From Chloroflexi bacterium RBG_16_57_11 (lineage in GTDB: Bacteria > Chloroflexota > Anaerolineae > Anaerolineales > UBA4823), in NCBI GenBank assembly GCA_001795165.1, contig MGNS01000168.1, positions 13,789 through 20,091 of the forward strand: a stretch of 6,303 bases of DNA, in the 5' to 3' direction. The notes beneath the pieces are model-generated. The model searched no databases. It saw only the letters and a program-made list of their open reading frames with translations, and was not told the origin of the DNA. Position numbers and translations under genes: made by a program. Every line of letters starts with the position of its first letter. The stretch's first letter is position 1. Shown in pieces: positions 1 to 6,132 of this stretch.

Positions 1-921
1 CGTATGGCACGCCGAGCACTCACCATTGAAATGATTGGCCGGTTTGTCCTTGGCATGGCAGGTGGCGCAGCCGATGCCAGCGACCGTTGAGTGGTCAAAG
101 TGAATGTCTCGCCAGGACGTAGCCGTATGGCAGCTGGCGCAATCGCCTTCAAAATGCTGGGCTGGTTTCTTATCCAGATGGCAGGAGGCGCAAGCCGCCG
201 ACGTACCCTGATATTGGCCACCGGTATGGCAATCCACACACTCCAGGATTGCGTGTTGGCCGGTCAGTGGGAAAAAGGCATGCAATGCGCCGAGGCTGCC
301 GGGTGGAAATACGACCATGGCCGGGTTGATCAAGCCCTTGGTCACCGCGCTCAGGCTGCCGTTCAAAGCAAGTTTAAGACCCGTATTGGCTTCCTCCTCA
401 GGAAGACCACCCTGCACCAACTGGAGGAAATCGTCCGGTTGTGAGTTGGGATCATCCAGCAGCGCCAGAAGCGAGCCAATTTTTGCCGAAAACGCAGCGT
501 ACAACTCAGGCGCTTGCATGGAGGCCCGGGTTGAACGGCGGGAGATCTCCCGAATACGCCGGATTTGCGATGATAACCTTTGACGCAAGACACCGGCATC
601 TTCGTTATTAAGGGAAGCGAACGCCAGGGTGGACTTGTCGATGGCTTTATCCAGGGCGATGAAGGCCGGAACCTCATACCGAGTGCCTACAAGGACATCG
701 AAGTTGTCCACGCGATGTTCTAAGATCGCCAAAGCGTAGTAGGCTCTATCCAGCCGTCTGAACAGGAAATCACTGTACAGGTTTTCAGAAACTTCTTGGA
801 TCGGAAAGAGGACATCCCCAGGCAGTAGAGGACCTTCAGTTGCCATCACTGTAGTGAACCCTGCGATGCCAACCAGTGTGAGCAATAGGATCAGGATGGC
901 CTTTACTGCAAAGCGCCGCAT
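1..921 (-). CDS. Multiheme c-type cytochrome with N-terminal helical DUF5667-like domain (partial, C-terminus beyond left edge)
   Basis: The ATG at 921 opens a frame that runs without a stop through base 1, giving 307 residues; the C-terminus lies outside the window. Residues 7-26 are hydrophobic after MRRF, a Sec signal peptide or membrane anchor. Residues about 30-215 contain no CXXCH, are helix-rich and charged, and begin PLLPGDVLFPIQ, which resembles the PGDxLYPxK opening of DUF5667-type domains (recognised by eye). Heme-binding motifs then follow: CVDCH 228-232, CASCH 244-248, CASCH 261-265, CATCH 285-289 and CSACH 302-306, the last touching the edge. Before the first motif is FPLTGQH, and FDH lies at 275-277; such extra His residues could be distal heme ligands. 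The motif spacing implies more hemes beyond the edge. The gene follows the 18-heme cytochrome gene by 59 bp, so it is probably in the same operon and also acts outside the cytoplasm in electron transfer. The cytochrome call is secure; the partner and substrate are unknown. Confidence 0.88.
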   Translation of the reverse strand, partial: MRRFAVKAILILLLTLVGIAGFTTVMATEGPLLPGDVLFPIQEVSENLYSDFLFRRLDRAYYALAILEHRVDNFDVLVGTRYEVPAFIALDKAIDKSTLAFASLNNEDAGVLRQRLSSQIRRIREISRRSTRASMQAPELYAAFSAKIGSLLALLDDPNSQPDDFLQLVQGGLPEEEANTGLKLALNGSLSAVTKGLINPAMVVFPPGSLGALHAFFPLTGQHAILECVDCHTGGQYQGTSAACASCHLDKKPAQHFEGDCASCHTATSWRDIHFDHSTVAGIGCATCHAKDKPANHFNGECSACHT

Positions 922-926
922 CAATA

Positions 927-933
927 ATCACCT
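927..933 (-). promoter_or_regulatory. Ribosome binding site of the partial multiheme cytochrome
   Basis: On the minus strand AGGTGAT lies 5 nt before the ATG at 921. It complements the 3' end of 16S rRNA (AUCACCU) and fixes this start codon, which opens directly into a basic then hydrophobic signal segment. Confidence 0.6.
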
Positions 934-980
934 ATCACATCGAAAAGCCAGGAAGAGGTCCGTCATGCAGATACCCAAGG

Positions 981-2489
981 TCAACCGCCTTCACCTTCTC
1001 GCCCGGTTGGATGGCATTGAGTGCAGTTAGGCAGTTCGATTGAAGACACGCCATGTTCTGCGTGTTCCCGTGCGATCTGATCGGGCTGGTGTTCGTGGCA
1101 GCCATAGCAGGTGTATTCGACATACGAAACTGTATGGCAGGTTTGACATGCGACCTGCCCCCGCTCGCCATGGTCGAGAGGGAAGGAATGGACCTTCAGA
1201 AAAGCCGGCGTCCAGGCCGTGTTGCTATGGCACTCCTGGCATTCCAGGCCGAAGAAACCCAGGTGAATGGCTGGCTCAGCATGGCATTGGATACACCGGG
1301 GGACGACGCTTTGGTAGACGCCTCCTGTATGACACTCCAGGCAGGCGATTTGGACATGCGAGCCTTCCAATGGAAAAACTGCCTGGTGGTCGAAATTTCT
1401 CATCCGGTCCCGTCCGTCATGACATTCCAGGCAGGTCTGACCGTATTGCGCTGTGTGCTGCTGCATGAAACCGGCATCCTGGTCACCATGACAGGCAGAG
1501 CATGAGCCGGTATCTACAGACGAAAACCCACCGGGGTGACAGGTAGAGCATTGAGTGGGTTGCCCCTGGTAATCCTTCGAGTGGTGTGCCAGGCTGAAGG
1601 AAGTATTTGCCTCGTGATCGAATTGCTTTCCATCCAGGTTGGCGGGTTGCCAGCCTGCCGGATTGTGACATTGGTCGCAACTGGCTTCGAAAACGCCTTT
1701 ATGGCTGGCCGGCTGCGGATGACAATCCTGGCACGCTGGCGAGACTCCGCCGAACAGGCCGATTCGCCTCAGACCCTGCTCCCCGGTTGCAATATTCGGA
1801 CGGGCATTAGTGTGGCAGCCTATGCAGCTCACCGCGCTGTGCTTACCTTCCAAAGGGAATTGGGTTGCGGCGTGATCGAATTGCGCCAGACCATCTTCGC
1901 CATTATGGCAGGCGAGGCAGACGCTTCCGAATTCCTGATTATGCTGGAGCATAAACGCCACCTCTTGCACTGTATGGCAGGTGTTGCAGTGCTGCACATC
2001 TACCGCGAATGTCGCACTCTCCGTAAGGTGGCACGCAGAGCAAGCCATCGGGGTCAGGTCATAGTTGAATTGATGATGAACCAGGCTGAAGTCAGCGCCA
2101 GAATGGTCGTACATTGGAAAGGCCGCTTGAGCTGGATCGAAATCCTGTCCCCGGTGATCCGGGTGACAGGCTGCACACGGGGTGGTTGGCGACATCTTGC
2201 CATGCACGCCGGATTGTCCGGCTAGCTGCTCAGCGATTGCACGATGGCAATCCATACACAGGAATTTTTGAGCGACTTCTGCCGGTTTGTGGCATCGGTG
2301 GCACTGTGTTTCGAATTCAGCATGAGAATTAAAGCCCTCAAGAGTTGAATCGGCACGACTTTTCACGCTCAAACGGCCGGGGCTGAAAGCCATACCGCCG
2401 CGAAACCAGACGCTTAAGGAGAGAAATAGAATCATAATCAAGGTCAACACCAGGCTGAATGGTGAGAAAAGTGTAAAGGGTCGCCGCAT
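981..2489 (-). CDS. 18-heme c-type cytochrome, membrane-anchored or secreted
   Basis: This 502-residue protein carries 18 CXXCH heme-attachment motifs, starting at residues 63, 78, 105, 150, 168, 191, 222, 253, 271, 314, 330, 353, 383, 399, 417, 448, 461 and 489. Residues 5-29 form a hydrophobic segment after MRRP with no obvious signal peptidase I site, so an uncleaved anchor is likely; the hemes would sit outside the cytoplasmic membrane. The motifs fall into six three-heme units. Units 2 to 6 each begin with F-S/P-L and a nearby His (FSLVHH 134, FPLEGKH 211, FSLAHH 298, FPLEGSH 372, FPLDHG 436). FDH motifs at 204, 290 and 366 and many other His residues could supply bis-His ligation. The family resembles cytochrome c3/doubled-CXXCH proteins that pass electrons across the envelope. 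The start is the only ATG after an upstream in-frame stop at 2583-2585, but it lacks a clear Shine-Dalgarno. The cytochrome gene just downstream shares the module. The electron donor and acceptor cannot be told from sequence. Confidence 0.93.
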   Translation of the reverse strand: MRRPFTLFSPFSLVLTLIMILFLSLSVWFRGGMAFSPGRLSVKSRADSTLEGFNSHAEFETQCHRCHKPAEVAQKFLCMDCHRAIAEQLAGQSGVHGKMSPTTPCAACHPDHRGQDFDPAQAAFPMYDHSGADFSLVHHQFNYDLTPMACSACHLTESATFAVDVQHCNTCHTVQEVAFMLQHNQEFGSVCLACHNGEDGLAQFDHAATQFPLEGKHSAVSCIGCHTNARPNIATGEQGLRRIGLFGGVSPACQDCHPQPASHKGVFEASCDQCHNPAGWQPANLDGKQFDHEANTSFSLAHHSKDYQGQPTQCSTCHPGGFSSVDTGSCSACHGDQDAGFMQQHTAQYGQTCLECHDGRDRMRNFDHQAVFPLEGSHVQIACLECHTGGVYQSVVPRCIQCHAEPAIHLGFFGLECQECHSNTAWTPAFLKVHSFPLDHGERGQVACQTCHTVSYVEYTCYGCHEHQPDQIAREHAEHGVSSIELPNCTQCHPTGREGEGG

Positions 2490-2568
2490 TCGGGATGGGT
2501 GAAAACGATTTTTGGATTCCCGGCTGAAATAATTAAGACCAGGTAATTTTGATATATTTAGTGAAGTT

Positions 2569-2597
2569 ATTCTAATTGTGCACTAATGACAAAACAA
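2569..2597 (-). promoter_or_regulatory. Candidate sigma70-type promoter for the cytochrome operon
   Basis: On the minus strand a -35-like TTGTTT (2597-2592) and a -10-like TAGAAT (2574-2569) are separated by exactly 17 nt. They lie about 80 nt before the ATG of the 18-heme cytochrome in the only strongly AT-rich stretch of the window. A GTGCAC palindrome (2578-2583) sits in the spacer. The call rests on pattern alone. Confidence 0.35.
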
Positions 2598-2600
2598 GGT

Positions 2601-2610
2601 TACATATGTA
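2601..2610. promoter_or_regulatory. 10-bp palindrome upstream of the cytochrome promoter
   Basis: TACATATGTA is a perfect palindrome lying 3 bp upstream of the candidate -35 box. CTAATTG occurs at 2572-2578 and again at 2611-2617, flanking it as a direct repeat. The position suits an activator or repressor site for the cytochrome genes, but it matches no operator I recognise, including FNR- and CRP-type boxes. Confidence 0.2.
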
Positions 2611-2649
2611 CTAATTGCAAATTGAAAATAAATGCAAAATTCATCAACA

Positions 2650-2766
2650 TCCCCCATATCTGAACTGCCAATAATGCGTCTTATTTAACCCGAAACTACG
2701 CGATCTAATAAGCCAGCCGCTCGAAAACCGCTCGCCTTGGGGTGATAATCATTGAGATATGGGAAA
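2650..2766 (-). repeat. Long-range inverted repeat just downstream of parB (possible structured mRNA tail)
   Basis: On the minus-strand transcript UUUCCCAUAUCU (2766-2755) can pair with AGAUAUGGGGGA (2661-2650): 12 bp including two G-U pairs, starting 5 nt after the parB stop codon. Directly inside, CAAUGAU can pair with AUUAUUG, and a further CUUAUU/AAUAAG pairing lies within the loop. The enclosed stretch is about 93 nt. There is no adjacent U-run, so this is not a typical intrinsic terminator; it may be a 3'-UTR fold or chance. Confidence 0.3.
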
Positions 2767-2771
2767 GGGAC

Positions 2772-3620
2772 TTATTCGAGCAGGCGCTCGATCAAGGCAT
2801 CCAACTCTTCGTCGGAGTAGAAGTGGATCACCAGGGTGCCGTGGCCCCGGCTGCGCCGGTTAAGGCTGACACGGGTTCCCAATGAGTCTTCCAGCCGGCG
2901 CTCCAGGTCGACCACTTCGGGTGGCGGGGAAGGCTTTTCAACCGGCGCAGGTCGCTCCCCGCTCAGCCGGCGGACCAGCGCCTCGGTCTGGCGTACATTC
3001 AACTCATGGGCAATAATAGAGTGCAGCGCAGCAGACTGCGCCTGGGAGGTTGGCAGCGCCAGCAAGGCGCGGGCGTGGCCTTCGCTGATCTTGCCTTCTG
3101 CCAGCGCCTCTCGCACGGCTTCGGGCAATTTAAGCAGGCGAAGCGTGTTGGTCACGGCCGTGCGGCTTTTCCCCACCCGCGCCGCAATCTCTTCATGCGA
3201 CAGGCCGAAATCATCAGCTAGCTGGCGATATGCGTCGGCTGCCTCCAACGGAGCCAGGTCGGCGCGCTGAACATTTTCAATTAACGCCATTTCCAGGCGT
3301 TGCTGATCATTGGCCTCCCGCAAGATCGCCGGGATGTGAGACAGACCCGCCTGGCGCGCCGCCAGCCAACGCCGCTCGCCAGCCACCAGGATGTATCGGC
3401 CAGGGTCTTCATCCTGGGTGACGATGACCGGCTGGAGCAGGCCGTGCTCCAGGATCGAAGCTGCCAGCTCAGACAGCTCATCGGGGTCGAAGCGGGAGCG
3501 CGGCTGCCTGGGATTGGGAGTAATCGTTTCGACTGGAAGCTGGCTGACGCCGCTGGCGGGAGGGGTCCCGCCTGGTATCAGGGCTTCTAGACCGCGACCC
3601 AAACCCGCCCGCCGGCTCAA
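2772..3620 (-). CDS. parB: Chromosome-partitioning protein ParB (Spo0J family)
   Basis: This 282-residue protein is a CTP-dependent DNA clamp that loads at parS sites, helps position the replication origin with ParA, and recruits SMC. The N-terminus has the chromosomal-type GLGRGLEALIP signature (6-16). NPRQPR at 36-41, GERRW at 81-85 and ENVQR at 115-119 are the conserved ParB N-domain/CTP-binding boxes. A helix-turn-helix follows at about 139-163 (LSHEEIAARVGKSRTAVTNT). Residues 190-240 are a linker, and 259-281 fit the C-terminal dimerisation domain. The length is typical. The residue after GERRW is Leu (86), where many homologues have Arg. The start is TTG at 3620, which overlaps the parA stop (TTGA); it is chosen because GLGRGLEALIP normally lies within the first few residues. 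Translation is therefore probably coupled to parA. No parS-like palindrome (GTTTCACGTGAAAC type) is visible in the window. Confidence 0.96.
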   Translation of the reverse strand: MSRRAGLGRGLEALIPGGTPPASGVSQLPVETITPNPRQPRSRFDPDELSELAASILEHGLLQPVIVTQDEDPGRYILVAGERRWLAARQAGLSHIPAILREANDQQRLEMALIENVQRADLAPLEAADAYRQLADDFGLSHEEIAARVGKSRTAVTNTLRLLKLPEAVREALAEGKISEGHARALLALPTSQAQSAALHSIIAHELNVRQTEALVRRLSGERPAPVEKPSPPPEVVDLERRLEDSLGTRVSLNRRSRGHGTLVIHFYSDEELDALIERLLE

Positions 3621-4414
3621 CTCTGCATGTCCAGGGCAGGGATGGGCATGCCATCTCCTGCCAGCACTTCTTGGGCCAGAGCGGCGTAGGCGTGGGCACC
3701 GCCAGAGCTGGGGGCATACACCGAAATCGGTTGGCCATACGAAGGCGCCTCTGCCAGGCGGACACTGCGCGGCACCAGGGTGTTGAAGACCTTTTCACCG
3801 AAATAGCGGCGCACTTCCTTGACCACATCGTTGGCGAGGTTTGTCCGCCCATCATACATCGTGAGCACCACACCACGCAAGCTCAGCTCCGGGTAAAGCG
3901 CCTGCCGCACACGGTCGATCGTGTTTGTAAGCTGGCCCAAACCTTCGAGCGAGAGATACTCGCATTGCACCGGGATGATCACCCCGTTTCGCCCGGCTAC
4001 CAATCCATTCAGGGTGAGCAAGCCCAAAGACGGCGGGCAGTCGATCAGGATGTAATCATAGCGTCCAAGGACCGGCTCCAGGGCGCGCCTAAGGCGGCTT
4101 TCACGCGCCAGCTCATTGACCAGCTCCACCTCTCCACCGGCCAGGGCAGGCGAGGCGGGCAGCAGGGAGAGCTTCAACCGTGGATTGTGCAGAATATAGC
4201 CGGCCGCTGAGCCCGAACCGATCAGCGCCTCGTAAGTGCCATTCTTTACCGCCTGTTTGTCAATCTTCAGGCAAGAGGTGGCATTAGCCTGCGGATCCAG
4301 GTCTACCAGCAGGACTTTTTGGCCATAATATGCCAGATATGCGCCCAGGTTGATCGCCGTGGTGGTCTTCCCGACGCCGCCTTTTTGGTTTGCCAGGGTG
4401 TAGACACGAGCCAT
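3617..4414 (-). CDS. parA: Chromosome-partitioning ATPase ParA (Soj/MinD-like)
   Basis: This 265-residue protein is the ATPase that binds DNA non-specifically as an ATP dimer and is stimulated by ParB, moving the chromosome origin region. The deviant Walker A motif KGGVGKTT is at residues 11-18, with the signature Lys 11 and Lys 16. The A' motif LLVDLDPQ is at 35-42 and Walker B ILIDCPPS at 122-129 (Asp125). The C-terminal PRSVRLAEAPSYGQPI stretch is characteristic of the chromosomal Soj type. There is no N-terminal helix-turn-helix extension of the plasmid P1/F kind, so the pair is likely chromosomal. The ATG at 4414 lies 5 bp after the stop of the upstream kinase gene, and its best Shine-Dalgarno lies within the last codons of that gene. 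The 3' end overlaps the parB start. All catalytic residues expected for an active ATPase are present. Confidence 0.97.
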   Translation of the reverse strand: MARVYTLANQKGGVGKTTTAINLGAYLAYYGQKVLLVDLDPQANATSCLKIDKQAVKNGTYEALIGSGSAAGYILHNPRLKLSLLPASPALAGGEVELVNELARESRLRRALEPVLGRYDYILIDCPPSLGLLTLNGLVAGRNGVIIPVQCEYLSLEGLGQLTNTIDRVRQALYPELSLRGVVLTMYDGRTNLANDVVKEVRRYFGEKVFNTLVPRSVRLAEAPSYGQPISVYAPSSGGAHAYAALAQEVLAGDGMPIPALDMQS

Positions 4415-4419
4415 AAAAG

Positions 4420-5268
4420 CTAATAAACCTCCACCATACAGGCTTCGATCTCATCCTGTGTAGGGATGCCTGCCAGACCCGGCCGGGTCACGGATATAGC
4501 GCTGAGCTGGGTGGCAAAGCGGGCCGCTTCCCAGGGATCGCGCGTTGTGTACAGGCGGGCAAAGAAGCATGCGGCGAAAATGTCGCCAGCGCCAGTCTCA
4601 TCGACCACCTGGACATGTGGCGGGCGGTAGCGGCGCACATCTCCATTCCAGTACAGGCGCGCCCCTTGTCTGCCCTCCGTGACCGCCAGCACCCGGCAAA
4701 GCGCGGCCATCTCATCGATGCGGTCCTCATCTCCTTCCAGGTCTTCGACGCTAAGCACAGCTGCACCCGCTCGCTGTAAAACAAACGATGCCTCAGGCCA
4801 CTCCGATCTGAAGACACGACCGTCTTTGCCCCAGCTGCGCATCCAGCCTTGCGGCGTCACTCCGATCAGCGCGGATGGGAAATTACGCACTAATCCCGGC
4901 TCGACCTCCTGGGCAACCGGCCCCAGGTGGACAATGCCGGCCGAGCGCCAGGGCTCGGGGACATGATGAAAATCCAGGGGCGGGGCGGCGTGGCGCAAGT
5001 ACTGGACGCGCCCATCGGAGGTATAAATATTCTCAAACCTGGTGCTGCGCTCGGTATGGAAGCTGGCAACCGGGATATTGTTAAGTGGGTCAAGCGAAAG
5101 CTCTCCACCCCAGGAAGTGACAATGCCCACCCGCAAGCCAAGCGCCTGCGCCATCCGGGCGGAGTAGGTGACTGTGCCACCCAGACGGGGGCCAGCAGGG
5201 GTTTCATCTAAAGTCAAATGACCGATCAACAGATAATCGACCGGCTCGAGCAAGGAGATTTCTAACAC
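4420..5268 (-). CDS. PfkB/ribokinase-family carbohydrate kinase (start uncertain)
   Basis: This is a cytoplasmic kinase that phosphorylates a sugar, nucleoside or similar hydroxyl compound with ATP; the substrate is not evident. From the GTG at 5268 the protein has 282 residues. It opens with a first beta strand DYLLIGHLTLDETP, followed by the N-terminal Gly-Gly substrate-site motif (LGGTVTYSA, about 29-36). The C-terminal PfkB signature VDETGAGDIFAACF is at about 222-235, with the catalytic base expected to be the Asp of GAGD (229). The end RPGLAGIPTQDEI is also typical. The frame stays open to a TTG at 5355, but those extra residues look unlike the family start, and a TATAAT box lies inside them. 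Another possible start is TTG at 5253, giving MLEPVDYLLIGH. None has a good Shine-Dalgarno. The gene leads an operon with parA and parB (5-bp gap), so it is co-expressed with chromosome segregation; a functional link is unproven. Confidence 0.88.
   Translation of the reverse strand: MLEISLLEPVDYLLIGHLTLDETPAGPRLGGTVTYSARMAQALGLRVGIVTSWGGELSLDPLNNIPVASFHTERSTRFENIYTSDGRVQYLRHAAPPLDFHHVPEPWRSAGIVHLGPVAQEVEPGLVRNFPSALIGVTPQGWMRSWGKDGRVFRSEWPEASFVLQRAGAAVLSVEDLEGDEDRIDEMAALCRVLAVTEGRQGARLYWNGDVRRYRPPHVQVVDETGAGDIFAACFFARLYTTRDPWEAARFATQLSAISVTRPGLAGIPTQDEIEACMVEVY
4428..4435 (-). promoter_or_regulatory. Shine-Dalgarno of parA, inside the end of the kinase gene
   Basis: GGTGGAGG on the minus strand is part of the last codons of the PfkB-family gene and lies 13 nt before the parA ATG. 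This is longer than optimal spacing and suggests that parA translation depends on ribosomes ending the upstream gene. Confidence 0.4.
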
Positions 5269-5275
5269 AGGAAGA

Positions 5276-5281
5276 ATTATA
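5276..5281 (-). promoter_or_regulatory. Perfect -10 box upstream of the preferred kinase start
   Basis: TATAAT on the minus strand is followed 7 nt later by GTG at 5268, a spacing that would give a leaderless or near-leaderless transcript. No good -35 is seen at 16-18 nt; TTGTCA at 5298-5293 is only 11 nt away. This is a weak promoter call, but it bears on the choice of the kinase start. Confidence 0.3.
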
Positions 5282-5493
5282 CCCCAAGCCCATGACAAGA
5301 GTTCGTCTGCTTGTGCGTAACTTTTTGTTTCGGATAGTGTTACGTAAAATGGCAAAAAGAGATTAATAAATGATTAAGAATCGTCCAGACAAATTTATCT
5401 CAGTATTCCAGGAGGTGTTCTTAACTAACGCCTTGAATTTGTTTCCAAACACCCAACTCACATCCCTCTTCATACCATTTCCCAATCCAAATT

Positions 5494-5499
5494 AAGGAG
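5494..5499 (+). promoter_or_regulatory. Strong Shine-Dalgarno of the S-component-like gene
   Basis: AAGGAG lies 6 nt before the ATG at 5506, firmly supporting that start. Confidence 0.7.
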
Positions 5500-5505
5500 A
5501 ACCGC

Positions 5506-6132
5506 ATGACTACTAGCACAACCGAATTGACCGCTGAGCAAATCTGGACCGTGCAACCCGGTGAAAAACGCTCAGTGGGTGTTATTAACATCGTCACGAT
5601 GGCCTTGCTGATTGGCATCGGCTTCGTCGTTGGCGCCTTTGGCAGTATCAGCTTCCCGCTGGGTTTTGGAGTTAATTTCTTCTGGACCGGCATCGCCGTT
5701 CAGCAGGTTGGCTCGATCTGGTTCGGGATGTGGGGCGTATTGGCCGGGGCAATCTTCCCATTCTTCTCCAATGGCATCGCTGGCACACCGTTATATGTCT
5801 CTTTGGCCTACGTGCCGGCTAACTTCGTCCAGGGCTTTCTGCCAGCCTGGGCATTCCGCTACTTCAAAGCAGACCCACGGCTGAAGAAGGGACGCGATTT
5901 CCTGATCCTGTTCCTGGCGATGCTGGTTTCGAGCGCTTTCGGTGCGTTGTGGTCAACACTGGTGGTGTTGCGCGGCTTTGGTTTATTGAGCACCGACTCG
6001 GTGCCGCTGTTCATTTGGGGCTGGTTCGGCGGCAACATGGTTGCAGGAATCGTGTTTAATTTCATCCTGCTCAAGGCGCTTTCTGGCGTAGTGATCCGCT
6101 CTTCGGCTTTCGTCAAACAGTGGTGGTCGTAA
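5506..6132 (+). CDS. ECF-type transporter S-component-like integral membrane protein
   Basis: This 208-residue polytopic membrane protein has a short polar N-terminus (1-22) and about six hydrophobic segments, at roughly 25-45, 52-68, 71-92, 95-117, 131-158 and 166-192. Small residues are frequent in the helices, and the loop at 120-130 is basic (FKADPRLKKGRD), consistent with a cytoplasmic loop. Length, helix count and the pattern WGVLAGAIFPFFSN...GTPLYVSL resemble the S components of energy-coupling factor importers, which bind a vitamin, cofactor or metal at the membrane and hand it to a shared ATPase/T module. The start has a strong Shine-Dalgarno. The gene is divergent from the kinase-parAB operon. 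No ECF ATPase or T gene is in the window; they may follow to the right or be encoded elsewhere. No known riboswitch was recognised in the leader, so the substrate is not assignable. The membrane-protein call is firm, the ECF assignment moderate. Confidence 0.65.
   Translation: MTTSTTELTAEQIWTVQPGEKRSVGVINIVTMALLIGIGFVVGAFGSISFPLGFGVNFFWTGIAVQQVGSIWFGMWGVLAGAIFPFFSNGIAGTPLYVSLAYVPANFVQGFLPAWAFRYFKADPRLKKGRDFLILFLAMLVSSAFGALWSTLVVLRGFGLLSTDSVPLFIWGWFGGNMVAGIVFNFILLKALSGVVIRSSAFVKQWWS

Noticed and set aside
363..677. Minus-strand 104-codon frame inside the partial cytochrome
   Set aside because: It lies in a different frame from the cytochrome, whose correct frame runs from 921 to the left edge and contains the signal segment and five heme motifs.
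1053..2225. Long plus-strand open frames (150 and 229 codons) antisense to the 18-heme cytochrome
   Set aside because: They arise because repeated CXXCH codons read backwards lack stops and supply ATG from each Cys-His pair; translations have no domain features and the opposite strand is clearly coding.
2702..2740. Direct repeat CCGCTCG (twice, 2718-2733) as a mobile element end or CRISPR-like repeat
   Set aside because: Only two 7-bp copies with a short gap, no associated genes, no further copies.
2490..2771. Replication origin in the AT-rich gap near parAB
   Set aside because: No DnaA boxes (TTATNCACA type) are present, so closeness to parAB alone is not enough.
2836..4210. Plus-strand open frames opposite parB and parA
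   Set aside because: They are shadows of high-GC coding sequence; ParA and ParB motifs on the minus strand are unambiguous.
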